A stretch of 64,000 nucleotides of DNA. Source: Monosiga brevicollis MX1 (taxonomy: Eukaryota; Opisthokonta; Choanoflagellata; Craspedida; Salpingoecidae). Below the pieces are notes generated by a model. That model saw only the letters and a program-made list of their open reading frames with translations, made no database searches and had not been told where the DNA came from. Position numbers and translations under genes: made by a program. The stretch covers positions 1,487,096-1,551,095 of the forward strand of contig NW_001865039.1 of assembly GCF_000002865.3 (NCBI RefSeq), given 5' to 3'. Below are positions 47,782-60,268 of the stretch, in pieces. Each line of letters starts with the position of its first letter. The stretch's first letter is position 1.

Positions 47782-47899
47782 GCCAACAGCACCATGTATT
47801 CCCATCTGGTCACCCACGATAGTACTAGCATGGCCCAACATGGCTTAACTGCGGCGATCGGACGAGAGCCGGTGTATTCCATGTGGTATGACCGTTGGC
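47782..47899 (-). rRNA. 5S ribosomal RNA
   Basis: The minus strand reads GCCAACGGTCATACCACATG at its 5' end and ends GGGAATACATGGTGCTGTTGGC-like (given in parts: GGGAATACATGG, TGCTGTTGGC), 118 nt. The two ends pair to form helix I. Internal-control-region sequences are present (AGTTAAGCCATGTTGGGC, then GTACTATCGTGGGTGACC). A T-rich run follows on the minus strand (AAAAAAAAA on plus at about 47766-47775), fitting an RNA polymerase III terminator. It is a single copy here, between two convergent protein genes. Confidence 0.96.
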
Positions 47900-48227
47900 G
47901 GAAGTGAGAAGTATAAGTTGTTATATAAACAAGGAATGCACGGAAAAAACTCAAGTCTTGATCACAAAGGAACTGAGGGCACCTTGAATCTCGAGATGAG
48001 ACCCGGCCCGTTCATGTGCACGTCCAACGCCGTATCTGGCTGATTGTTGGTCGGTCAATTGATGGTCCAGGAAGCAAGTCGTGAGTGATGGTCAACGAGC
48101 GGCCCAAAGTCCACGTTCCAACTGCTATTATGAGGGTCGGAAGGCAAAGGAAAAGAAAAAAAAAAGAAGGGGGCGATATTGGCGTCCCAGTCTGGCGTCT
48201 TTCAAAAATAAATTGCTTGCGATGCGA
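47900..48227. other. Upstream flank of 5S and 3' flank of the Nudix gene, no gene seen
   Basis: No coding exon or other RNA recognised. A purine run lies near 48148-48170. Confidence 0.6.
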
Positions 48228-49241
48228 CTAGTGCTGGGTGGTAGGGAAGATGGCTGAGTTGAGTACACCACTTAAAATGTAGGCTGTCAGGCCCCAGATG
48301 CGGTGGGGCGCGCCGTCAAACTGGGGCATCTTGACGCCGGGGAAGCCTAAGAGGTCAAGAGATAATGTCAGGGCGTGGGTGTGAGTCGAGGCGGGGCGGA
48401 TTGCTTGTGTGTCTTAAGCTTACGCGAGGTCGACCAGGTGGAACGGAAGCGCGGGTCCATAAGGGTGGCAAGCGGCACTGTAAACACCTCTGCAACCTGG
48501 TTGTCCGTGACGGGTTGTGGTGAGCTCGAATGCAGGAGCAGTGGTGTGGTCGCAGCTTCAGCAGTGTACTGAAGCGCCAGGGGGGATGGTGAACAGCCGC
48601 ACCTCGCTTTCATTGAAGGCTTGGTTGCGTGCGTCGACGTGGCCCAGGTAGGCGACACAGGGTGTGACGGCGGCGGTGGCATTCTTGTTTGTCACGTCGT
48701 GCCAGCGGCCAAGGATGCGTTGCGGGGTGAGGAAGATTTCTTCTTGACATTCCCGAATGGCTGCTGCCACGTCGTCGTGATCCTCAGGGTCCACGTGACC
48801 GCCTGGAAAGCTGGCAGGGGCAAGGTGTGTGATTGGTGGTGAGAAGTACCACGGCGGCGGCAGTGGCAGTGGTGAGCATGGCATGTTTACGAGACAAAGA
48901 AAGCAGTACCTGACTTCGCCTCGGTGGCTGCGAAGCTCGGAACTGCGAAGCGTGAAGAGGACTGCAGGGTCCCGGTTATGGTCATGGCAAAGAGCAACAA
49001 GAACGGCAGCATGGTTGCGGTCAAACTTGGCGGTGAGGTCAACACGACGCAGCTGGGCGAGCTGCTCCTCAATGTGGTCGAGCCCTTCGGGGTCAAAAGC
49101 ACGGGCAATCATATCTGGGGTGGTGGATGCCATGGGGGCGGCGGCGAGGGTGTGGACCTGGGCCCATACGCGCATCGATGTCAAGCGCTGTGCGGCGCGC
49201 CGCCATGATTCAAGCAGCAGCATCGTTGTTGCTAGCCACAT
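48228..49241 (-). CDS. NUDT8-like Nudix hydrolase (CoA/acyl-CoA pyrophosphohydrolase type)
   Basis: Start MWLATTMLLLESWRRAAQRL (49241), with a mitochondrial-like N-terminus. Then AAVLVALCHDHNRDPAVLFT, LRSSELRSHRGEV and a Nudix box SFPGGHVDPEDHDDVAAAIR followed by ECQEEI. The spacing within the box (PGG, then DPxD, then RExxEE) is the one seen in NUDT7/NUDT8 CoA hydrolases. Later exons give AEVFTVPLATLMDP and HRIWGLTAYILSGVLNSA, as in NUDT8 (HRVWGLTA). Stop TAG at 48228-48230. Three introns. Predicted to cleave CoA derivatives, probably in mitochondria. Confidence 0.88.
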
Positions 49242-50177
49242 GGATCAGGGCGCTGCGCCGCGGGGAAAACTTGGTCGCTGCCTGCCAAGCTGGCCCGTCT
49301 GGGTCGTTTGAAAAGACAAAAAACACAGCTGGCGGGACCCAGTCCAGGTGGAAATTTAGCCAGGTGCTTCTTCCTCCGGTTTCAATCCGATCAGGCAGAG
49401 CAGCAGGAGATCCAGAAAGAAGAGGCGTGCCGCACCGTCCGTCGGCCCTGGCTGCCAAAAGTTGATCCTTCCCCTTCGAGCTCAACAAAAGTTTGTTAAA
49501 TTGTTGAAGAAGCTCGGGGAATTGGGTAACAATGTCAGCAGTTACTATGTCAAAAGCGAAATCATCTCAGACTAATTTTTGCGATTACAACGATATAAAA
49601 TTTCACGGGATGGCCACCGCCGCAGTTACATGCACTGCTGACATCACCCATTGCTACCACCTGTCATCCCTCGGCTGCGTGTGCCCTTCCTTTTGTTTGT
49701 GAGATGCACACGCATCCCCCTTTGCAAGAGATACGTGTGTGTGTGTGTGTGTGTGTGTGGGTGGTGTGTGCGATTGCATTTTATTCCTTCAAGCAAAAGG
49801 TACGCTCTCTCTCGCTCTCTCTCCTCTCTCTCTCTCTCTCTCAATGCTCTCAATCTTGAAAGGGCAGCGTCAATGATGCGCTGTGGAACGTGAGAAGAAG
49901 GGACGTGGGGTTCGGGGCAGTGCCTTTGGTCCCTTGTTGAAAGGGTGTTTGAGGCTTGTTTGGGCGAGCTGCTGCTCGTTGGACTGTGTGGACGCTCCTT
50001 GTGATTGATGGCATTTGGTCGGACTGCGTTTGTTGTTTGGTTTCGGGTTGCCTCACCGTACACACACTGTCTGGCTGCTGGTGGTCGTCTCGGATGCAGT
50101 TTGCTCGATCACACCGTTATTTTTATTGAAACGCCGTGTGTGCATATTTGTGTAATACCAGCAACCACACAGGCATC
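49242..50177. other. Divergent intergenic region with GT and CT tracts
   Basis: Holds (GT)n at about 49735-49759 and (CT)n at about 49804-49842. No supportable gene. Likely promoter region shared by the Nudix hydrolase and syntenin, plus possible 5' UTR sequence of syntenin. Confidence 0.6.
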
Positions 50178-51535
50178 ATGAGCGGTTTTTGTAAGTGGCG
50201 CGCTGCCTTTGCTGTTGATCGGCTGCGGTCGTGCTGCGATGCCTTGTTTCATCACGACCCTCATTTCTGCATCACATCAATGTCAACAGATCCTTCGCTT
50301 GAGGATCTCGAGGTCGACCATCTTGCGCGCGTAAGCCTCTGCTTTCTGCAGGATTGATGTCGCGTCACCCTTTGCTCTCCATGGTCACCTCACGGCCCGT
50401 GTTGCCCGAGATAGGCCCAGAACAATGCCGCGCAGGCGGTGGCCAGCATCTCTGCCAGCGCCGCGGCGCAAGAGCAGGCCTATGGCGTAGGTTGCGCCTT
50501 GAAGCTTGAAGCCATTCTGCCGGACGCATGATATTGTCCAATGACAAGTATCTCAGTTGACTCGTCCTCATGTTCCTGCTGCGCGCCATCAGGTCAAGAG
50601 CGATTCTAGCTCCCTCTACTCTGGTCTCGGACTTGAGGAATTTTTGACTGATGACTTTATGGGTCTGGACGTTTCGTCCCAGGCCATGGCCGCTCAACTA
50701 CCCCAGGAACTGGCCGTGGCCTGCATGGCTCCTGCACCTGTCTCTACGCTGCCCGGTCAACAGGCCATCGCCTCGATCACCCCAAAGAATGATTTGGGCA
50801 TGCAGCGAGCGGAAATCAAGCAAGGCGTGCGCAAGGTTGTGCTGGCCAAGGATGGCAGTGGCAAGCTTGGTCTGGCTGCCAAGTCCATCGACAAGGGCGT
50901 CTTTGTCAGCTTTGTCTGGCGGGACAGCGCTGCCTCGCTCGGCGGCATTCGCTTTGGCGATCAGATCCTCAGCATTGACGGCGAGAACGTTGCCGGCTGG
51001 ACCGAAAAGCAGGTGCACAAGAAGCTCGACAAGGCCAACCCTGCCTGCATCACCCTCATTCTCCGCGACCGCCCCTGGTGCCGCACCGTTACCACCGTCA
51101 AGGACAGCACCAACCACGTCGGCTTTACTTACAAGCGCGGCGAGATTAACAACATTGTCAAAGACTCCTCTGCCGCGCGCAATGGCCTCCTCATCCATCA
51201 CATGCTTGTCGAGGTCAATGGCCAAAACGTTGTGGGCGTCAAGGATGAGGAGATTCAAAAGATCTTTGCGGCGTCGCCCCGTTCCGTGACCGTCACGATC
51301 CTCCCCACATTTGTCTACAAGCACCTCATTCAAAAGTGTGTTACCCTGCCTTTGATTGTTTTGACATTGTCTCCCGCCCCCGCCCCCTGTTGTTGGTCTT
51401 GCCTCGGGTTATAAACTTGGTGGTCCGACACGAACAGCTCACTGTGGGTCTTCTCCTTGTTTGATGGCCGTGTCTTTTAGGGTTGGCTCGTCGCTCATCA
51501 AAAAGTACATGGACCATTCGGTGCCCGAGCTCTAA
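50178..51535 (+). CDS. SDCBP: Syntenin, tandem-PDZ adaptor
   Basis: Syntenin binds syndecan tails, ALIX partners and phosphoinositides. Five exons close in frame: 50178-50190 (13 nt), 50290-50330, 50415-50486, 50593-51335 and 51481-51535, giving 307 residues against 298 in human. The tiny first exon yields MSGF plus one base, and joining gives MSGFYPSLEDLEVDHLAR, matching human MSLYPSLEDLKVDK. PDZ1 starts RAEIKQGVRKVVLAKDGSG, with KLGLAAKSIDKGVFVSFV, IRFGDQILSIDGENVAGW. PDZ2 has VGFTYKRGEINNIVKDSSAA and VEVNGQNVVGVKD. The C-terminus YMDHSVPEL parallels human LMDHTIPEV. An AATAAA lies about 70 bp after the stop (51605). No lesions seen. Confidence 0.97.
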
Positions 51536-52275
51536 GAGCACCACTCGAAGCACCAGCCCAGCCCTGCCCCAAGGCTTGAAACTCGTAAACGTGGCGCCGG
51601 CGCCAATAAATCACACTTTGCACTCGTTCCTTGACACGTCCGGCTTGGTGGCCAAGGCCAGCCTCATTGAAGGATGGCCCAATAAGGATGGTGTGCGCTC
51701 GTCCTTGTTAGGGTCTTCGCCTTTGCGTGTTTTGTTTTCATCTGATTTTGTTTTCGTCTCGCTGATGTGATCAAGGTGACTTTTAATGTTGCGTGTTGTG
51801 TTGTCTGTACACGCGATGCCCTCATTTGTGGACGTGCTTGTATTCAACAATGGGTCAACCTTTCTATATCAATTTATGGTTACTCTTCCATTTCAATCTC
51901 GCCATGTGATTGCGAGGTTCTTTGAATGATAGAGTCACAGGGCGTACAATACAATGCGTGCAGATTTTGGAGAGTGGTGCGTGGAGCGAGCAACAGACCA
52001 CTTGACAAGCAACGAAATAGGTTAAACAGGGGCATGCTCACACAGGGACCGCGCATAAACCAAGACGGGGAAAAGCGAGTCACAACACAAAAAAGAACAA
52101 AAGGCGCAACTCAAAACATCGGATACGCCGCGGCCTCCTCGAGGATGACCGACGTGCGTGCGTATGGGTAGGACAAGGCGAGCGCGTTTTGTGCTAGATG
52201 CCCATGTGCGGGTGTTTTCTGGACTCGCTGAGCATCACTTCAAGAACGGGCAAGTTGATGCGCAAAGTAGGAGGC
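51536..52275. other. Convergent intergenic region, no gene seen
   Basis: 3' flanks of syntenin (with AATAAA near 51605) and the Ras-like/PH gene. No coding signal. Confidence 0.6.
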
Positions 52276-53484
52276 TCAGGTGGCGCCTGCATGCTTGATG
52301 ATGGTGCGCAGCTGACCCATGATGCGTTTCTTGACGTCATCCTTGAAAACCTGTATCATGATGGCATCGCCGGTGGCCGTTTCGAGGCGGAACGTGCGTT
52401 CGTCCACATCCTCCAATGTCTGTGCGGTGGCGAGATCCAAAAGGCCTTGTGTCTTCTTGGTTTTAATCTTCTTGCGCCATGTTAATTGTTGGCCGGTGAT
52501 GGAAAACCACATGGGACGAAGGGTCTTGCGACGGAGGGAGCGGCCCGACTGCGTCTTGAGCAAAGCCCCCTGAAAGTCTTGAGTATCAAAGCTAAAGAGG
52601 CGATGGAGCAGTGCTTCAAAGACGGCTCGCCCGTCTGACGGCACCTTGCCCGAAGTTTGCAGGCAAGTCGCCTGCAGTAGCTGGCCCAGAGACTGGCCTT
52701 CCTCCTTGGCAACATTGGCCTGGCGCCGGAGATCCATTTTGTTGGCAACCAGCACTGCGGGAAAGCACTGTGGATCAAGAGGAGTATGGCATGTGAGTTT
52801 GGGCCTGTCCAATGGGCGCGAGGGTGGGCTGAAAAGAGGGTCACTGTGCTCGATGGTGGCGCGGCGGAAGGGAGGCGCATTTCAACACACCTGTCGATCC
52901 TGTATCGTACGGATTTCATCGATGATTTCATGGAGGCGCTCGTACGAGGTGCGATTAACGGACGAGTAGACGAGCACAAAGGCATCGGCGTCTTGAATGT
53001 GACGGCGGCGGCAGGGACCCAACTCCTCGCTGCCTCCTACCTCCACAATGTGGAGACGAACGGGTCGCTGATCATGGACGCGCACCAGGCGATAGGTATC
53101 TTCGATGGTTTCGTAGTGCTCGGGCTCAAAGAAGAAGGTATCAAAAAAGTATGAAGCCACAATGGCGGATTTGCCGACTCCTTGTTGACCTAGCACAACA
53201 ATTTTGATGCTGTCTTCTTCCTCGCTGTTCCTGGGCACGGGGTCCGAGCTAAGCTGAGAAGAAGAGAGCACACTGTCTCCTCGAGAGGCACGCGTCACCA
53301 AGGCATCTGAATCTGTGGGAAGAGGCATAGGACTACGGGATCGGTTGGGTGCATCTGGAACGGGCTGGGCATGAGCGCCGAGGTCTTTGATATCGTCGTA
53401 AGCTGAGGGTGTCTTGTTGGCGGAGCGGTGGCGCGAGATGCGTCGGAAGAAGCCGCCGCCCTCCATGGCGGTCGACTTGTTCAT
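52276..53484 (-). CDS. Ras-like small GTPase domain fused to C-terminal PH-like domain
   Basis: Two exons, 53484-52891 and 52767-52276, join in phase 0 to 361 residues. A Ser/Pro-rich N-terminal extension of about 90 residues precedes the G domain. G1 is VVLGQQGVGKSAI, switch I is ETIEDTYRLV (Ras-like TIEDSYR), and switch II is the unusual HIVEVGGSEE in place of DTAGQE. Next come DAFVLVYSSVNRTSYERLHE, G4 VANKMDL and G5 ATCLQTS. After the G domain, ALLKTQSGRSLRRKTLRPMW, FSITGQQLTWRKK and TFRLETATGDAIMIQVFKD look like a PH fold and end at HAGAT. There is no CaaX box; membrane binding may come from the PH-like part. The Gln61 equivalent is Ser, so intrinsic GTP hydrolysis may be weak. An alternative start is MEGGGFF (53466). 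Confidence 0.85.
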
Positions 53485-55744
<2,260 letters not shown>

Positions 55745-58700
55745 ATGCCACCCGCGCCCGTTAGCATGGCTGCCCGCTCAAAGACGCCGCCGCCCGCCCG
55801 GCTGGCGACCGGCCGCCCTCGCTCTTACAGCCAGGACGAGGAAACCATCAACCGTCGCAAGCGTGAACAGTCCATCAGCTTTGAATATGTCCTTGGTGTG
55901 GAAGAGCTCACCGAGGACAACATGAGTGCCATCCGCGACCTCTTCAATCGCCATCTGCACTGCACCCTCGCCAAGGACGTCAGTGTGGCTACCGAGCGGG
56001 ACTACTATCTCTCCCTTAGCTACACCGTTCGTGACCATGTCATGGTACGCCCTTGCTTTGAATCCAGTTTTCTTCCCGTCTGTATGCAACCCCGCCGCCC
56101 GATCGACTCGATGCAGCCTGTCCCACGCCTTTCCCAGATTCAGCCCTCACAAGCTTCGCCCCCACATGTCCGATGCGCCGCACTGCGTCCTCTCTAGTCG
56201 TCATGGCACAAAACCCACCGCGAGTACTACGCCAAGGACCCCAAGCGTATCTACTACCTCAGCCTTGAGTTTTACGTCGTGAGTCTGCATATTCAGTTTG
56301 GTCTTGACACCGACCATCACCGGTAGAATGCGCGCACGTTACCTCATTCCCCACGGCCTGTCCACATTTGTCAATACGGAATCTTGTCTTCTCAGGGTCG
56401 CAGCCTCACCAACATGATGATCAACCTGGGCATTCATGGCCTTTGTGCTCGCTCCCTCTACAACATGGGCCTGCGCATGGAGGAGCTCGAGGACGTCGAA
56501 GTCGATGCTGGCCTCGGCAACGGTGGTCTCGGCCGGTGTGTGCGGGCATGCCTGCCTCCAACACCCCCGGGTCATGCCACCTTCACCTGAGAGCTCACCT
56601 TGCTTCTCCCTCACTGCTTCACAGCCTGGCCGCCTGCTTCCTTGACTCGATGGCGACGCTGGCGCTGCCTGGCTACGGCTATGGCTTGCGCTACGAGTAC
56701 GGCATCTTTGAGCAAGCCATTCGCGACGGTTTCCAGGAGGAGCTGCCCGATGACTGGCTCAAATTTGGTAACTTTTCTCCGCCCCCCTTTTTTTTTCCTT
56801 GTCATATCCCGCTGCTCTGGCACACGTCAAGAGCTGCCGCAATCTTGTTGGACCACCCATCATCGTCATCATCGCCATCCTCAATGTCCAATGCATGCGT
56901 TAGGTAACCCTTGGGAAGTTCCCCGTCCCGAGTACATCCTCCCTGTACAATTCTATGGCGATGTCAAGTGGCTTGATGATGGCAGCTTCAACTGGGAAGA
57001 TGGACAGATCGGTTTGTTCTCCCGAGCACACATTCCCGTACTACTGTGCGCATTCAATACTCTTGATCAAATTCTCATCCTCATTTCGCGCTTCCCCTGC
57101 TGACCTTTGCTTCCAGTCCTCGCTGTACCATACGACACACCCGTTCCGGGCTACCGCAACAACACCGTCAACACCATGCGTCTCTGGAGTGCGCGTTCCC
57201 CCAACAGCTTTGACCTTAGCTACTTCAACCACGGCAATTACATCAAGGCTGTCCTGGATCGCAACCTGGCCGAGGTACCTTGGGTGTTTCTATTTTCCTT
57301 GTCCGCCCGTGTGGGAGCAGTCTCGTCCAGCTGCACAACCTTTCTGAGTTGACGGACCCACGTTACGCTCTCACCCACCGCGCCGCACCCCGTGTCTTCA
57401 TTGACCCTTGGTTCTGTAGCGCATCAGCATGTGTCTGTACCCCAACGACAACTTTTTTGAAGGCAAGGAGCTCCGCCTCAAGCAGGTTCGCTCGCCGCGC
57501 CATGGCCTCGCACATGCGCACTCAGTCTTGCTGTCCGGCACGTGCTTTTCTTACCTTGAGCCACGCAAGCGCAGTCATTCCTTTTCTCAGCCAATCCTGC
57601 TCAACACTACTGTGTGTCTTGCCTTGATCCTACGCTAGGAATACTTTCTGGTTTCTGCAACTCTTCAAGACATCATTCGTCGCTACAAGCACTTCCGCAC
57701 CGGCATGAAGGATCGCGAGTCTCTGGAGCGCACCAACTTTGATCTGCTACCCATGAAGGTGGCTGTTCAGCTCAACGATACACATCCCTCGCTGGCCATT
57801 CCCGAACTGATGCGCATTCTTGTGGACCAAGAGGGCCTCGAGTGGGACCAGGCATGGGAAATCTGCACCTCAACCTTTTCCTACACAAATCACACCATCT
57901 TGCCTGAGGCTCTGGAGCGCTGGCCCGTGACTCTGCTTGAGCGCGTTCTCCCCCGCCATTTGATGATCATCTACGAGATCAACCGCCGTCACTTGGACCA
58001 CGTCACGACCCTGTTTCCGGGTGATCTTGACCGGTGCTCGCGTATGTCGCTCGTTGAAGAGCTTGGCGAAAAGTCGGTCAACATGGCCCACCTCAGCATT
58101 GTGGGCAGCCATACCGTCAACGGCGTGGCAGAGATCCACTCCAACATCCTCAAGGAGAGCACCTTCCGTGACTTTTACGAGATGTGGCCCCAAAAGTTTC
58201 AAAACAAGACTAACGGCATTACGCCTCGTCGCTGGTTGCTCCAGTGCAACATGCCCCTTGCGAACCTCATTACCGAGTACATTGGTGAGGGGTGGATCAC
58301 TGACCTCGATCAGCTCACCAAGCTCACTCAGTTCCTGGACGACGATGTCTTTGTCCAACGCTTCATGCAAGCCAAGATGAGCAACAAACGCAAGGTTGCC
58401 AAGATGCTGCGCAAGGACTACGGCATCGAGGTCAACCCCAACTCGATGTACGACATTCATGTGAAACGCATTCATGAGTACAAGCGACAACTGATGAACC
58501 TGTTTCACGTCATCACGCTCTACAACCGCATCAAGGCCAATCCGCGTGGCCAATTCACGCCTCGCACCGTGATCATTGGCGGCAAGGCTGCTCCCGGCTA
58601 TTACATGGCAAAGATGATTATCAAGCTGATCACCTCGGTTGCCGACGTCGTCAACACTGATCCCGACATCTGTGGCCGCCTCAAGGTCATTTTCCTTGTC

Positions 58701-59750
58701 AACTACCGAGTCTCGCTGGCTGAAAAGATCATTCCTGCCTGCGATCTCAGCCAGCAGGTCTCTTTGGCCGGCACTGAAGCCTCAGGTACCGGCAACATGA
58801 AGTTCCAGATTAACGGCGCCCTGACTATTGGGACGCTTGATGGCGCCAACGTTGAGATCGCCGAGCGCGTTGGTGAGGACAACATTTACATCTTTGGCAT
58901 GAAGGTGGATGAAGTTGATGAACTCAAGGCCAAGGGGTAAGTGTATGCTCGAGCGATTTTGTGCCGCCGCGCTCACACTTGTCTCCGGGCCGCTCGTTGT
59001 TTATTTACAAAGCTCTCCTGCTCACATCAACGTCATGGCATCACCTTACATGGCTGCTTCAGATACGACCCCGTTTCTTTCTACGAGGAGAACCCCGAAC
59101 TCAAGAAAGTCATCGACATGATCCGTGATGGCTACTTCTCTCCTGATTGCAAAGACCGGTGCGGCAGAGACCATCGCACTCCTTGTTTGTGTGGCAGGGT
59201 TTTGCTGCTGTTACCTGGTGTCCTTCGTTGAAAAAAAAAAAAAAAAAAAACCGCGGGTGAATGACTCACAGGCATTGGGCCGAACCCTTTGTTGCTCTTT
59301 CGACCATTGCTAGCTTCCACAATCTCATCGACACCATCACGGTGCACGGCGACCGCTTTTGCGTGCTGGCCGATTATGCCGACTACATTAAAGTGTGTTT
59401 CTACCTGTTCGGATCAAAATGTGGTTTTTGTTCAAGCCGGGCATCGTGTGCTCAACTGTCAAGTGCAACTCGCCTCGCCATAGGTGCAAGAACAGGTCTC
59501 AGAAGACTACCTTGATCAAAAGAACTGGGCCCGACGCTGCATCATCAATGTTGCCAACGGCGGTGGGTGACTTGTTTCGGATTTGCTGAGAGTTGAGTTG
59601 AGTTGAGCTCATGCTTCTTCTTTCGTCTTTTGTGCAGGATTCTTTTCCAGTGATCGCACCATCAAGCAGTACGCAGACGAAATTTGGAACGCAAAGCCTG
59701 TGCCCATTCGTGATGAAGATGAGGCCGGTGCTTCGGACGTCTCAGCTTGA
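55745..59750 (+). CDS. PYG: Glycogen phosphorylase
   Basis: Releases glucose-1-phosphate from glycogen with pyridoxal phosphate. Start [20 protein letters not shown] (55745). The N-terminal [16 protein letters not shown] aligns with the animal regulatory segment EKRKQISVRG, so a phosphorylatable Ser is retained. Exons follow the family closely: [148 protein letters not shown] and [38 protein letters not shown] contains the PLP-linked Lys. The C-terminal exons end [15 protein letters not shown] and [10 protein letters not shown] with TGA at 59748-59750. About eleven introns; one exon (57650-58940) is over 1.2 kb. No lesions seen. Confidence 0.97.
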
Positions 59751-60268
59751 AAGCTCGTCTAAAATGCGATAGTGTCATACTTTGTTGGCACTCTTTGTGC
59801 GCGTGTGAGCGAGAGTTTATGCACATGCGCACGCTCTCTTCTGTCGTTTCTTTTGTTTCTTCACTTTCTCTCTCCTTGTTCTCATTGTCGTGCCATTTCC
59901 TGCTTGATTCCAGTCATCGTCCCTACGGTCATGACTTCTATTCATCCTCGATTTCCTCATCTCAGTTTCAGGTCCCAGCTTCACAGCCACCATCGCACGA
60001 TGCGAGGACACAAAATTGGGTGATTGGCAGACATACACCGGACACAGACATGGAGATACAGAGATACAGAGATACAGAGATACAGAGATACAGAGATACA
60101 GAGATACAGAGATACAGAGATACAGAGATACAGAGATACAGAGATACAGAGATACAGAGATGTGATGTATGTCAAGCAACGAGTCTGCAAGCACACTCAA
60201 GGTGGGGATGCTGATTGACCGTTGGTCGGGGGTGTGGGGTGTTTGGTTTTATGTTGTGGCTGTTGGAG
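59751..60268. other. Convergent intergenic region with octamer repeat
   Basis: 3' flanks of glycogen phosphorylase and the FG nucleoporin. Contains the GAGATACA array described separately. No gene. Confidence 0.7.
60053..60160. repeat. GAGATACA octamer tandem array (about 13 copies)
   Basis: Perfect 8-bp tandem repeats on the plus strand. Because 8 is not a multiple of 3, all three frames rotate through the same octapeptide-like pattern (RYRDTEIQ), which creates spurious ORFs on both strands. Confidence 0.95.

Noticed and set aside
50698-51333. 211-residue minus-strand frame and 212-residue shifted plus frame over syntenin
   Set aside because: Both are shadows of the strongly supported syntenin PDZ exon.
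57870-58553. 227-residue minus-strand frame
   Set aside because: It is antisense to the main glycogen phosphorylase exon, which matches its family throughout.
60053-60160. Possible CRISPR-like or satellite array
   Set aside because: The units are 8 bp with no spacers in a eukaryotic genome; it is a simple tandem repeat.
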